Below are positions 30,687 through 41,991 of a stretch of DNA of 64,000 nt, piece after piece. Below the pieces are notes generated by a model. The model was not told where the DNA came from. It worked only from the letters and a program-made list of their open reading frames with translations, and made no database searches. Origin of the DNA: Impatiens glandulifera (taxonomy: Eukaryota; Streptophyta; Magnoliopsida; Ericales; Balsaminaceae); NCBI RefSeq assembly GCF_907164915.1, contig NC_061862.1, positions 79,325,718-79,389,717 on the forward strand. The letters are read 5' to 3'. Position 1 is the stretch's first letter. Each line of letters begins with the position of its first letter. A program made the translations under genes and the position numbers.

Positions 30687-32438
30687 ATGGTAGAAACCCG
30701 CCAGCAGACAGAAATGGAGCCGCTAAAGTTCTTAATCTAGGGTTTGTCCCAACAATCAGCGGCCACACAGGCCATTTTGCACCAACACGTGACTAAATCG
30801 GCTACTACGCATGCTGCCCTTGAATAGAAGTTGACCGAACTAAGAAATAACATGGATGGAAGATTTAATATCGCTGAAGAAAGACTTGCAGTGATTGAAA
30901 GTGGTGCGTCGGGTAAGGGCCAAGATCCCCGCACCAGCCCTTGTGATGATGATGAGCCTTCTTGCCACAGTCCTCCATATCGTCCCCATCACCCTGGCCA
31001 GAACTGTGACCAACACTATGTTCCTCCCACTCATCTAACCAAGGTCGACTTTCCTTGGTTTGATGGACCCAATGTTAAGGGATGGCTGATATCCGTCGAG
31101 CAATTCTTCAGGGTGTACAAGACGAAGGATGCCACTAAACTAGAAATCGCCCCAATTCACTTTTTTGGCGAAGCAAGAATGTGGTATGGATCTTATCTCC
31201 AGAACCGCAATCATTTGGAAGCCTTATCTTGGGACGTGTTCAAGAGAGACCTTATGACGCAATTAGGGCCCTCTATACACGACACTCCAATGAGAAAGAT
31301 GATGAATTTGAAACATGTTGGTTTGGTTTAAGAATATAATATGCTGTACATGTCGATCTCTCAAAAATTATATCATATGCCAAGGGACTACGTTATAGAT
31401 TGCTATTTGTCTGGTTTGAGGGAGGAAATTGCGAACTGCATCCGGCTGCGATTTCCTGGGTCCCTAAACGAAGCCATGGCCATGGCTAAGGTCCAAGAAG
31501 CAACGTACATGTCCATAATGAGGAGAGGGCATTTCTACAGCGCTGAAGCATCGTTGCTGCCCAAGCCATCCAATATAAACACAGCCTGGCCGAGCACCGA
31601 CCGAAATACTGACATCAAAAATTCATCATATGGGTCCTCTTCAAGTGCAAATTAGGGCCACATTAAGCAATTAGACCCAGTCTCAATGGATGAAAAGAGA
31701 AAGAAGGGCCTATGCTACACTTGCAATGAAAAATGACAACCAAACCATAGGTGCAAATCCAAATTGTTCATGGTCTCGGCTAAACATCAAGAAGACCAAG
31801 AACCCATTTAAGAATATGTCTTTGATGATCCACTTTTGTTGTTTGGGGCAGGAGAAGAACCAACCATATCCTTACATGCATTGACCGATTCTAAAACTTT
31901 TCAAACGCTCCAGATTCTTGGCAAAGTCGGGATCCTGCCGGTGGTGATTCTAATTGATACAGGCAGCACCCACAATTTTATCAATAGTAGAATTTTTGAG
32001 AAAATAGGCCACAAAAGCATGGCAACCCAGGCGCAATCGGTTAGAGTGGTTGATGGATCCAATATTTTATGCTTTAGCATTTGCAAAGACTTGAAATGGT
32101 CGATGGAAGGCAATGACTATCAAACAGAAATGAAGGTAATTTCTATGGACGGATATGATATTGTGCTAGGCATTGAATGGCTAATTACTTTAGGTCCTTT
32201 ATCCTGGAACTTCGAAAACTTGACTCTTTCTTATGAGAAGCAAGGCAGAACCACTGTCCTAAAGGGTATTCCTTGGTCGCAGATCACTCTGATGCATGAC
32301 AACCATCTGGAAAAGACATTGGAAGAATGTAGTGTTGCTGTCAAAGTGCAAATAAAAAGTCAGTATGAAGGCCAAATTGTTTCTCTCGCGACAATGACCT
32401 TGGAAGATATTCCTGAAGATCTCCAACAACTATTTTAA
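30687..32438 (+). pseudogene. Ty3-like gag-protease
   Basis: A single reading frame from the ATG at 30687 (MVETRQQTEME) to TAA 32436, with several internal stops. The gag core includes FPWFDGPNVKGWLISVEQFF and GEARMWYGSYL (retrotransposon gag domain). A knuckle region CYTCNEK-stop-QPNHRC near 31720 has a TGA where relatives have Trp (TGG). An aspartic protease motif VILIDTGSTHNF lies near 31950, followed by DGYDIVLGIEWL, the flap/second-half signature. It would process its own gag if intact. All stops lie in the same frame, so decay was by point mutation. The following 32439-32640 holds only SPVMLVRKKD of the RT start. Confidence 0.88.
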
Positions 32439-32939
32439 GTGTTCAATGCTCTATTCCAGCAACCCGAAAACCGAACACAAGTTAGGAGAATAATTAGAAG
32501 CTATGGCTCTTTTGCTTCCCCTGTGATGCTGGTTCGGAAAAAAGACTTGACCTGAGTTTTTGAAGACACTATAGAGTATAGTCGGAGCTGGAAGAAGTTT
32601 TTTTATATATCTGCTCCAAGTCTTGGCGACATTGCAGCAATAATGGTCAGCTCTAAACAACGTAAAACTCGACCTTGAGTGCACATAAATTTCTTACATG
32701 GGCGGAGTGGCGAGTGACCCGACAGCGCAAAAGACTACAAGGACCCGACCAGCTCCACTATTGAAACGATGCTGCCGAAAGTTTTTTAAGAATTGCGTTC
32801 CTGTGCTGCGACCCATGCTGAACTTGCTGAAGTCCGACCGAAGCAATAGTCTTCTTTGAAGGTTTTGAGGATGTGCATTAGAGGCTGACCAGACCACGGT
32901 CTTTTCGTCGAGGGCGACGAATTTTGAAGGGGTAGATAA
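32439..32939 (+). other. Pol scrap and 3' untranslated part of the Ty3-like element
   Basis: RT N-terminal residue (IIRSYGSFASPVMLVRKKD) near 32490-32545 directly joined to sequence unrelated to RT, so the polymerase core has been deleted. It ends with GGGCGACGAATTTTGAAGG and a purine-rich GGGGTAGATAA before the LTR. An antisense frame at 32694-32954 is not credible. Confidence 0.6.
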
Positions 32940-33427
32940 TGTTAGGGTTTCCAAATTAATGCATCGGTCTTAGAATAATTCCAACACCCTTTCTCCGTCC
33001 TATTGTGCACATGGTCCAGTTCTATTTTTTGTTTAATAATTATGTTTTCCTTTCCCTTTATATTTTTCAAACCGAATTCTGTTATTTTAAAAGTTGTTGT
33101 AACAAGATTGTAACCGATTACTTTTGGGTAATTCAGCCGCTATAAATGTTCATGCCCACCCCCACTTTTTGGACATGAATGAAAGATTTGTGAAAGTTCT
33201 TACTCTTAATTATCTTCTCAGTCTTGAACCTTTATCTTGGACTACTAGGTGTATTCTAGTAGTATTCTCTTTTCACCTTTGTTTCTTCTCTCTTTAACCT
33301 CGAATTCTCTTCTCATATTATTTCCGTTGCGCTTGATTATAGAATTCGATACTCGGTCTCATCAATCAAGAACTCGTTTCTTGGAGTAAAGAACTCAGAA
33401 GGCTAATTTATTGTTTCAAGCTTAACA
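32940..33427 (+). repeat. 3' LTR of the gag-protease Ty3-like element
   Basis: 488 bp, TGTTAGGGTTTCC to CTTAACA; same length as the 5' LTR with scattered substitutions. Confidence 0.93.
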
Positions 33428-33900
33428 GATTGTTAAATATTTGATCAGTTATAATATTTTTACAAACTAGTAAAATTATTTAATATCTAAATTCTCAATT
33501 TTAATTATATATATTATTTATAAATTAATTTTTTTACATATAAATTTTTATTTTAATTAATAAGAATTAATTCTTATAAAAATATAATTTGTGTAAATTT
33601 TATTAAAATTAAATATTAGAAAAACATACTAACTATAAAAATAAAATAATATATACACGCGCAAAATTCGAAAAAATATCACATGTAAAAGGTGAGAATT
33701 TATGTTTATTTAAAAGATGCGAATAAATTAAATAAAATAAATATTTTTTTCATAATCAATTTTTTTTAGTGCACATAAGTTCTTATCTACATCGGAACAA
33801 TAATCATTACTAATCTAGTTGAGGAGAGATGAAATAGAACCAGGTATATTAATGAAAACTGAAAATGGGACATTCACACGATGAGAGAACTATATAGAGG
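33428..33900. other. AT-rich spacer
   Basis: No gene or repeat recognised; short A/T runs only. Confidence 0.4.
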
Positions 33901-35670
33901 ATGAAGTTAAGTAGAGAGATGGTGATAAAGTGCAAATCCAATTGGCAACTCTCTTCATCTCCACATAAACTCAACTTCTCGCCTTCTAGGTTTATCTTCG
34001 CTGTCCGATCTTCCGCCGATGCCGAAACTGAATCCTTCACAGATCCTGACAGTTTCGACAACAAACTCTCTCAAATCAGGTTGTATTACCGCAGAGGATC
34101 TGGAAAGAATGATATTCGCAAGAGCCGAAAATGTTATAAATCTTCTTCTACAATGTCATTACAATCAATGGATGTTGTTCGAAAGGAGATTATCTCGTTA
34201 GCTCATATATAGTTACCGAGTTTTTCTGAAGATACCATTTTCCATTAACTGGAATTTAATTTTTGTGTATGGAGTTGTGTTAAAGAAACAAATTAATTAT
34301 TCTATTTTTGTTTTTGTTAATAACTTGTGACAGGTACTCATCCATTGTGAAAAGGGACAAGAATTTCATCTTTTCACCTAAAAACTAAAAAATGTATTCA
34401 TTGTCAGGATCTATGTAGTACATATAGATAGAACTTTCATATTAGGATTTATATGACAAACTTTATGATAGATTGTGATCAATCATAAATAGTTACTAAG
34501 TCTTTTTTGATTATACAATTTTTCTTTAACTGAATTTTAATTTCAGTTTATGGAAATGAGTTAGAGAAATAGCAGCATGATTAATTGATATTCTATTTTT
34601 GTTGTATTAATAATTTGTTACAAGTACTCATCATTTGTGAACAAAAACAAGAACTTCAATTTGATTTTCAACTTTATGGGTAAGAAGTTACTGTGGTGGT
34701 CTATCCTTTTAGCCATTCAAGTTCATCCCACTTATTTGGTTTGATAGAATATTTGTGAATGTCTCTAGATCCCAATAAACGTAGTTCATCCTTTTTTGAC
34801 CTAATAATGTATCCATTCTCAGGATCTATATAGTATTACAGTAATTACTTATAGATATAACATTCATATTAGGACTTATAAGACAACCTTTTTTGAAAGA
34901 TTGTGATCAATCATATATAGTTATCTAGTTTTTTCTAATGATACCATTTAACTTTAACATAATTTTTTAATTTCTGTTTATGGAATTTTAAGGTACTTCT
35001 TTTAAGAAGAATAAAAAGTTGTTTTATTTATTGCCAGGAAAATACATGATCAATATATAGTAAGTGATTTGGTAGGAAAGTAACTCACTTCCATTGCCAA
35101 ATATAGAAGAAGATGTGCGTCAACAAGCACGTGCTCTTGCAACAATTTATTCACATATAGTTGTATGCTCATAACAATCACTACACTCATTTATAATATT
35201 GTGAATATAGCTGTATGCTCATAACAATCACTACACTCATATATAATATTATTCTTTCAAATAAATTTTTTCCTCTTGTTTATATTTGTGTTTTTTGTTA
35301 TAGATGGTTAGGCGATGGATACAATATCTTAGACACGATAAAACAGTGAAGTTAATGGTGTAGAACAATAATAACCCAGCTTCAGCTTGAGGTTAATACG
35401 TGAACAATTATTACTTTACTACAAAAATACATTTAGTTCTTTTTTTTTGAAATCTCTATCTCGGGACAAACAAGACAAAGGATTTCACAAGAGTTGATCT
35501 AGTGAAGTGTCTTGAAATGATAAAGGTATTTTTGTTTATTCATTTGTTAACTACAAATGTATATCAATTTTGTTTGGTTGTTACATTTAATTTCACTTAA
35601 ATATTTCCCTTACATTTCTTTTTCCTATTATTACTATTTAGGTTGAACATGAACTTTCTCCTGAATAAAA
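33901..35670 (+). pseudogene. Decayed multi-exon plant gene, unidentified (possible plastid protein)
   Basis: Several exon-like pieces on the plus strand. (1) 33901-34212 starts MKLSREMVIKCKSNWQLSSS, Ser-rich and basic like a plastid transit peptide, then DPDSFDNKLSQIRLYYRRGS. (2) About 35070-35160 reads SLPLPNIEEDVRQQARALA then TIYSHI. (3) About 35460-35525 reads LGTNKTKDFTRVDLVKCLEM before a GTATTT donor. (4) From an AG acceptor near 35642: VEHELSPE then a stop. A ~50-bp tandem duplication (35155-35250, TGTATGCTCATAACAATC) lies in an intron. I cannot name the family. Frame breaks and missing acceptors argue against function. Confidence 0.4.
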
Positions 35671-36860
35671 AATGGAATGTGGGTAAAAAGAAAACAAAAA
35701 TAGAGTTGTTTCTTGTTTTATTTACCTTTCTTTAACGAAAAAAATCATAATTATTAAGATCTATCCATCTAAGTATGTGTGTGATTTTTAAATTTGGAGC
35801 TTTTTAAAATTGCATTACAGTAGTTTTTATTGTGGATCCACAATCTGGTGATATCATAGACTATTATGGATGGATTCACAACTTGGTGATTGTTGTGTTG
35901 GAAATAATCTATTATTATGAAATATGTAATATGTTAGTTAATATTTTGTTTATTTGACTATAATATGATTTTGTGAAATAATATTATTGAATTTTTTTAT
36001 TTCTTTTATTATTATTTAAAATGTAAATAATGAGTAGAAATGATCTTCTAAATGTCATTTTAAATTATTATTTATTTATTTTTAAATATAAAATTAAAAA
36101 ATTAAAAAAATCAAAAAACCAAAAAATCAAAATAAAACTAAATTGTTAAAAATTAAATATTTTTTTTTACGATTAAATTAATGTTACCGACACTTAAATA
36201 AGCTTTGTTATAACTTGCGCCGACCCTACTTATGGCGACGCAAGAATAAGGGTCGGTAATATTTTTGGCGACGCTTTTAAGGGTTGGCAGAAGTCTTTTT
36301 ATGAGTCGTCTAGTGAATGAGGCAAGACGATGTGAGCTCTTAATGGTGCAACTTGGATATTGATTATGGAATGAAATACTCCTCTCTTTACCACTTATCA
36401 TTTTATTACTTTCCCTATAAATAGTCTTTAGGCTAGTATATATGTAAATAGAAGCATCATCTTTACCACTTATATATATTAGTGCAGCAAATTAAAAGTA
36501 ATTCTTTGGTCTAAAATTATATTAATTACGTCACAAAAAGACACCTCTTTTAGTTTGGACATCTCAATGCAATTTTTTTGTTATAAAAAAGTTTTTGTAT
36601 CATTTCTATTTCAGATCAGTTTAAATTGTGATATGATAATCCTTCTCCTTGGTTTTTCTGTATATATATTTAGTAGAAACAATTTACATTATTTACTTTT
36701 ATTGTTCTTTTAACTTCTTAAATTGGACTTGAATTTGAAGAACTAGATGTTAGTAAACAACAAACAAACCAATTGTATATTCCTATTTTTTGAAGGTTTT
36801 CTTTTCTAGTATATATAAAATTATTATTTTTTAATTGTATATTTACTTTTAGATATCTTT
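35671..36860. other. AT-rich stretch with CACTA-like end relic
   Basis: No gene. 36180-36300 has GTTACCGACAC, GCGCCGACCC, GGGTCGGTAAT and GGGTTGGCAGAAGTC, resembling subterminal sequence of CACTA elements and related to 26815-26920. A short repeated phrase ACAA.TGGTGAT near 35840-35890 is noted. Confidence 0.35.
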
Positions 36861-36949
36861 TAGTTTAGTTATCCTTTTACAAAAAAAGTTTAAATATTTA
36901 TTTTCCTGACTTGTACATGTCTATGACGGGAATTACTTACAGAGATTTT
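36861..36949. repeat. Left flanking direct repeat of the inverted satellite
   Basis: About 89 bp from TAGTTTAGTTATCC to TTACAGAGATTT, repeated at 38488-38573 with a few differences. Confidence 0.9.
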
Positions 36950-38263
36950 TGACATGTTTAACGCGTTTTCACGTTTTTGACACATTTAACACGTTTTTTT
37001 ACGTTTTGACACGTTTACCACATTTTTGACACGTTTTACACGTTTTTCACGTTTTGGCACGCTTAACAAGTTTTTCACATATTTAACACGTTTTTGACAC
37101 GTTTTCACGTTTTTGACACATTTAACACATTTTTTTACATTTTTGACACGTTTACCACATTTTTGACACGTTTAACACGTTTTGACACGTTTAACAAGTT
37201 TTTCACATTTTAACATGTTTTTGACACATTTAACACATTTTTTTACGTTTTTGACACGTTTAACATGTTTTCATGTTTTTTAACACATTTAACATTTTTT
37301 TACGTTTTTGACACGTTTACCACATTTTTGACACGTTTTTCACGTTTTGGCATGTTTAACCAGTTTTTCACATGTTTGGAACGTTTAACACGTTTTTGAC
37401 ACGTTTTCATATTTTTAACACGTTTAACACAATATTGACACGTTTCACATGTTTTTTATGTTTTTGACACGTTTGACACATTTTTAATCAATTTAACACG
37501 TTTAACACGTTTTAACACGTTTAACACGTTTTCACGTTTTGGCACGTTTAACAAGTTTTTCACTTATTTGACACATTTAACACATTTTTGATACGTTTAA
37601 CACGTTTTTACGTTTTTGATAGGTTTAACACGTTTTAAACCTATCAAAACGTGTGAAAAACATGTTAAACATATTAAAAATGTCAAAAACATGTTAAATG
37701 TGCCAAAATCTGAAAAACGTGTGAAAAAACGTGAAAACATGTGAAAACGCAAAAAATGTGTTAAAACGTGTAAAAACGTGTTAAAACGTGTGAAAAACGT
37801 GAAAAAACGTGTGATAACATGTGAAAAACGTGTAAAAAAACATGAAAGATGTGTGAAAAACGTGAAAAACTTGTTAAAACGTGTGAAAAACGTGAAAAAC
37901 GTGTTAAAACGTGTAAAAAAACGTGAAAACGTGTTAAAACGTGTAAAACGTGAAAACGTGTTAAAATGTGAAAAACGTGAAAAACGTGAAAAACGTGTGA
38001 AAACATGAAAAGCGTGTTAAAATGTGTGAAAAATGTGAAAACGTGTAAAAAAACGTGTTAAAACGTGTGAAAAACGTGAAAACGTGTTAAAACGTGTGAA
38101 AAACGTGTGAAAATGTGAAAAACATGTGAAAACGTGAAAAACGTAAAAAACGTGAAAAACGTGTGAAAACGTGAAAAACGTGTTAAAACGTGTGAAAAAC
38201 GTGTGAAAATGTGAAAAAATGTCAAAAACGTATTAAACGTTCCAAAACGTGAAAACATATTTT
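36950..38263. repeat. Large inverted simple-sequence satellite
   Basis: The left arm (to about 37617) is a tandem run of degenerate ~20-bp units such as TTTTTGACACGTTTAACACG. The right arm (from 37646) is A-rich with units such as AAAACGTGTGAAAAACGTG, the reverse-complement type. The arms meet at an 11-bp palindrome GATAGGTTTAA / TTAAACCTATC (37618-37628 and 37635-37645). Strand composition flips exactly at this point. Open frames in either direction are by-products of the repeat. Confidence 0.92.
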
Positions 38264-38487
38264 AAAAGTTAACATTTTAAACCGATATTTTATTTTACAA
38301 ACATTGGAATTAGAATTGAATTACAATTCTATCATTTTCAAAAACATAGTAATTGGAATTGAATTACAATTCTATCATTTTTCCAAACATAGGAATTGAA
38401 TTGTAATTCAATGCCAATTTTCATGGAATTGGAATTAGAATTCCAATGTCAATTCCAATTCCAATTCCCCTTCATCAAACACACCCT
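38264..38487. repeat. AATTGGAATTG-rich segment (MITE-end-like)
   Basis: Contains two copies of GGAATTGAATTACAATTCTATCATTTT and the palindromic AATTGGAATT...AATTCCAATT run, ending CCCCTTCATCAAACACACCC. Such ends are typical of plant MITEs. Only this side of the satellite has it. Confidence 0.5.
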
Positions 38488-38573
38488 TAGTTTAGTTATC
38501 CTTTTAGAAAAGGTTTAAATATTTATTTTCCTGACTTTTACATGTCTATGACGGGAATTACTTACAGACATTT
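38488..38573. repeat. Right flanking direct repeat of the inverted satellite
   Basis: About 86 bp matching 36861-36949 (small differences in the A run and near the end). Confidence 0.9.
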
Positions 38574-38811
38574 CCCAATTAACCTTTGTTTATATAACTA
38601 CATCAAATAATTACACTTCTGTCAACACATAAACTTTGTTTTCAAAGCATGAATATTTGTAAGTACTGCAATAGTAAGTTTACTTGGAATATACTTATGT
38701 TTGAAATTTGATACTGATTTTATTTTATTTACTTGTTTCTTAAAACTCTAATCTTTCAAGCTGTAATCATTTTTTTATTATCTATAATTCTTTTCTTAAT
38801 GGTCTAGTTTG

Positions 38812-38919
38812 GTGGTTATAAATATCAAGTGTGGAAAATTATATGAACGTAAGATGTGCGAAAAACTGACTATGGGAAATGATTTATCATGGACCGCAAT
38901 AATTTTTGGGTACACTAAT
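38812..38919 (+). pseudogene. PPR-repeat relic
   Basis: A 36-codon frame reads VVINIKCGKLYERKMCEK then GNDLSWTAIIFGYTN, the pattern of one PLS-type pentatricopeptide repeat (N-Y-K-C-G ... W-T-A-I-I-x-G-Y). No neighbouring repeats are seen. Probably a remnant of an organelle RNA-binding PPR gene. Confidence 0.45.
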
Positions 38920-39550
38920 CTCTTTCTACACTCTACTAAGTGTTTAATTTGAGAAGGTTTATATTTCTTTTTCAATCGTACTAAGCATAAGCATAGTTCA
39001 TTTTCATGTTTATTAAAAATGAAATTATAAATTATGCAGAGTATTCTTATATATATTCTAATAAATTAGAATTAATTATTTGAATGTCACCTCCAGACAT
39101 AATAAGTTGTATTTTATTTTAAACAGTAAATATTGTTAGTAATTAATTTTTTGAGCTATTATAGTGACATGTTGAATCTTGGAACACATCTAATTCTATG
39201 TTTAAATTTATCAGTTCATCATTAATTTATTGAATAGTGATAAGTATAGGATGTGATAATTTAGACTAAATGTCAATAGGATAGGTTTAATTCTATGTTT
39301 AAATTTATCAGTTCATCATTTTTTTGTTTGATTTGTTTTTAATTTTATTTTACAAGTTATAATTCTATATTTGTGTTAGAGTGAAGATAAGTTAGCAAAA
39401 TTATGGTGTATTTTTATACTTAAAAACAAATTTTCAAAATCGCGGTTTAATTAATTAGTTATACTATTATTTTCTAGTTATTTAACATATTCATTCTTAA
39501 TTAAAATAATTCCATATATAGGTTCATAGTGTACGTAGATTAGACCTCCA
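38920..39550. other. AT-rich spacer before the Tnt1-like element
   Basis: No gene seen. A short duplicated phrase (ATTCTATGTTTAAATTTATCAGTTCATCATT at about 39190 and 39290) is the only structure. Confidence 0.4.
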
Positions 39551-39691
39551 TGTTGGGAATAAAGCGGAATAATCACCAAACTTGTGATAATAAACTATTC
39601 CCCACTTGATTGGATCTTGAAGAGCGAGAAATAACAAACATAAAAGAAAATATAAATGAAACAAGAACACCAAGAATTTAACGTGGAAAAC

Positions 39692-40171
39692 TGCTAGGGT
39701 CTAAAATCAAGGCCTCGGTCCTAGAATAAATTCCAGCAACCTTTCTCGACACCCGGTCTCGGTCCTATGGTGCACATGGGCCAGATTTCTGTTTTGTTGT
39801 TTTATTATTTTGTTTTGCTTTCCTTTTCTACTTTACAAACCGAATTCTGTTATTTTCTAGTTATTGTTGTAACCGAATATTTTGGGGCAAGACATCACCT
39901 ATATAAGGCTGATCTTTCTTCCCCAAGGACGCATGAATGGAATAATGAAGATATGAACTTCGGCCCTATTCATCTATTATTATTTACTATGGACTGTTTG
40001 GTATAGACCAACAGTAATTCTCTTCGCACTTTTGATTCTTCTATCCCCTCCCCTCCAAATTCTCTATCGAAAACCTTCCGCTTCCCTTTGATTGTAGAAT
40101 TTCCACCGGTCTTATAGATCAAAAACTTGATTCTTGAATCCAAAACACACTTTACGAAACAAGTCGTAACA
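39692..40171 (+). repeat. 5' LTR of the short Ty3-like element
   Basis: TGCTAGGGTCTAAAATC to GTCGTAACA. A CCTATATAAGG box near 39897 is the likely promoter TATA. Confidence 0.95.
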
Positions 40172-40175
40172 TTCT

Positions 40176-40187
40176 TGGTATCAGAGC
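40176..40187 (+). other. Primer binding site (initiator tRNA-Met)
   Basis: TGGTATCAGAGC, four bases after the LTR. Confidence 0.92.
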
Positions 40188-40227
40188 AAGACGATTCTCA
40201 AATGAAAGAAACCAGATAGCAGCAAAG

Positions 40228-41052
40228 ATGGATGATCTTAGAACCCTACTCGAAGGGCTGACCCAACAATATGCATCCATGAATACTGGCCTGCAGCAAC
40301 AACATATGACCGAACAGGCTGCCTTGCACAATGCCTTTCAGCAAAATATGGACAGAAGGTATGCTGCTGGAAAAAGCTTGACAGCCATTGAAAAAGGTGC
40401 GTTTAATAATGGCCAAAATCCCTGCACCCGACCCTATAATATTACTTCTTGCTACCTTCCTCCAACCCGGCTCACAAATATTGATATTCCTGAATTTGAT
40501 GGGACTGATTTGGAGGGCTGGCTCTTATTTGCCGAGCAAATATTTAGGGAGAGCAAGACGAATGATGCCACAAAGCTGGACATTGTCCACACTCACTTCT
40601 CAAAAGAGGCAAGAACGTGGCATGAATCATATTTGCGGAATCGCAACCATATGGAAGCATTGACGTGGCATAAATTCAAGAAAGATCTCTTGTTGCGATT
40701 CGGTCGCAGGCCCTTGTACAGCGTCAAACCGCCGCTGCTGCCCAAGCCTTACATTGTTAACACGGTCTGGCCGAGCACAAACCGGACGACCGATCCCAAG
40801 GAAGACCGGCGCTACACTTGCAATGATAATTGGGAGTCCAATTATAGGTGCAAATTCAGATTGTTCATGGCCCCGTTTAATCATCAAGAAGTCCAAGAAC
40901 GCGTTCAAGAACACATCCAAGAATCAGATTTTTATGACCCACCTTTTGTGTTTGAGACAAGGGACGAACGTGTCATTATCTTGCACACTTTCTCGGTCCA
41001 GCAAGGTGTCCCTCGGTCGCGGGTCAACATAATACAAGGCAGCCAGCTATAA
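40228..41052 (+). CDS. Deleted gag-like protein of the short Ty3-like element
   Basis: 274 residues, uninterrupted, from MDDLRTLLEGL. Residues 80-155 align with the gag core of the 30169 element (IPEFDGTDLEGWLLFAEQIF, HESYLRNRNHMEALTWHKFK). Then about 100 residues are missing and the frame rejoins at LLPKPYIVNTVWPST. The knuckle region is degenerate (YTCND...YRCK). The tail passes into a shifted region of the former protease lead. The frame stays open despite the deletion, so the shortened protein may have been tolerated or selected while the element was moving. It lacks protease and polymerase. Could still bind RNA; function unproven. Confidence 0.7.
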   Translation: MDDLRTLLEGLTQQYASMNTGLQQQHMTEQAALHNAFQQNMDRRYAAGKSLTAIEKGAFNNGQNPCTRPYNITSCYLPPTRLTNIDIPEFDGTDLEGWLLFAEQIFRESKTNDATKLDIVHTHFSKEARTWHESYLRNRNHMEALTWHKFKKDLLLRFGRRPLYSVKPPLLPKPYIVNTVWPSTNRTTDPKEDRRYTCNDNWESNYRCKFRLFMAPFNHQEVQERVQEHIQESDFYDPPFVFETRDERVIILHTFSVQQGVPRSRVNIIQGSQL

Positions 41053-41512
41053 AAGGCCTTGGAAAATCATAATGTTGCTGTCACATTACAAATAAAGAGC
41101 AAAAATGAATGCCAAACTGTTTCACTTGTTTTGTAAGACGCTCCTGAAAATTTCCAAAAAATAATCAAAGGGCTCACCCAGCATCCCAACAACCGAACAC
41201 CAGCCAGGAAGGTAGTCGAAAGACATGGTTATGTTGTTGCGCATGTGTTGCTGGTCTGGATAAAGGACTGGACTTGGATGTTTGAAGACATTCTAGAGTA
41301 TGCCCGGAAGAAAGATGACCCTTTTGCTGCACTTGGCGTGCTGGGCCGAAGGAAGGACTGGCCGTGGAGCAGGAAGACCGAAGGCTTCTAAGAAATGTGG
41401 TCCTAGACTACCGAATTCTTTGAAATATTGAGCATGCGCATTAGAGGCTCGGCAGACTCGACAGACCACGGTCTTTTTCGTCTAGGGCGACGAATTTTGA
41501 AGGGGGAGATAA
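41053..41512 (+). other. Decayed tail of the short Ty3-like element
   Basis: Broken frames still related to the 30169 element (VAVTLQIKSKNE, then FEDILEYARKKDD), ending GGGCGACGAATTTTGAAGGGGGAGAT, the likely polypurine tract. Confidence 0.6.
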
Positions 41513-41991
41513 TGATAGGGTCTAAAATCAAGGCCTCGGTCCTATAATAAATTCCAGCAACCTTTCTCGACACCCGGTCTCGGTCCTATGATGTACATGG
41601 GTCAGATTTATGTTTTGTTGTTTTATTATTTTGTTTTGCTTTCCTTTTCTACTTTACAAACTGAATTCTGTTATTTTCTAGTTATTATTTTAACCAAATA
41701 TTTTGGGGCAAGACATCACCTATATAAGGCTGATCTTTCTTCCCCAAGGACGCATGAATGGAATAATGAAGATATGAACTTCGGCCCTATTCATCTATTA
41801 TTATTTACTATGGACTGTTTGTATAGACCAACAGTAATTCTCTTCGCACCTTTGATTCTTCTATCCCCTCCCCCCCAAATTCTCTATCAAAAACCTTCTG
41901 CTGCCCTTTGATTGTAGAATTTCCACCGGTCTTATAGATCAAGAACATGATTCTTGAATCCAAAACACACTTTACGAAACAAGTCGTAACA
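41513..41991 (+). repeat. 3' LTR of the short Ty3-like element
   Basis: 479 bp, TGATAGGGTC to GTCGTAACA, followed by AAAAC. Confidence 0.95.

Larger units (their letters stand above)
30169..33427 (+). mobile_element. Non-autonomous Ty3-like LTR element (gag-protease)
   Basis: 3259 bp between two 488-bp LTRs with a perfect target duplication GATTG (30164-30168 and 33428-33432). The internal region carries gag and protease in one decayed frame, then only a scrap of the start of reverse transcriptase. Polymerase, RNase H and integrase are missing. It shares its gag type, the end of the internal region (GGGCGACGAATTTTGAAGG.G) and LTR style with the shorter element at 39692-41991, so both derive from one Ty3-like family that must be mobilised in trans. 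Confidence 0.92.
39692..41991 (+). mobile_element. Short non-autonomous Ty3-like LTR element, nested
   Basis: 2300 bp with 480- and 479-bp LTRs and target duplication AAAAC (39687-39691 and 41992-41996). The internal region has a gag-derived frame and a decayed tail. Relative to the element at 30169 it has lost the second half of gag and the protease. By eye the LTRs differ at roughly 18 positions plus one indel. Confidence 0.95.

Noticed and set aside
32694..32954. Antisense frame at the end of the Ty3-like element
   Set aside because: Overlaps the polypurine end and LTR start; no similarity to known proteins and not open in the related element.
37761..38258. Open frames on both strands rich in Val/Lys or Phe/His
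   Set aside because: They are translations of the ACGTGT(T)AAAA satellite; the frame is open only because the repeat lacks stop words. No coding signal.
36950..38263. Regular repeats that might suggest a CRISPR array
   Set aside because: Units are degenerate, contiguous and without unique spacers, and the rest of the window is plant nuclear DNA.
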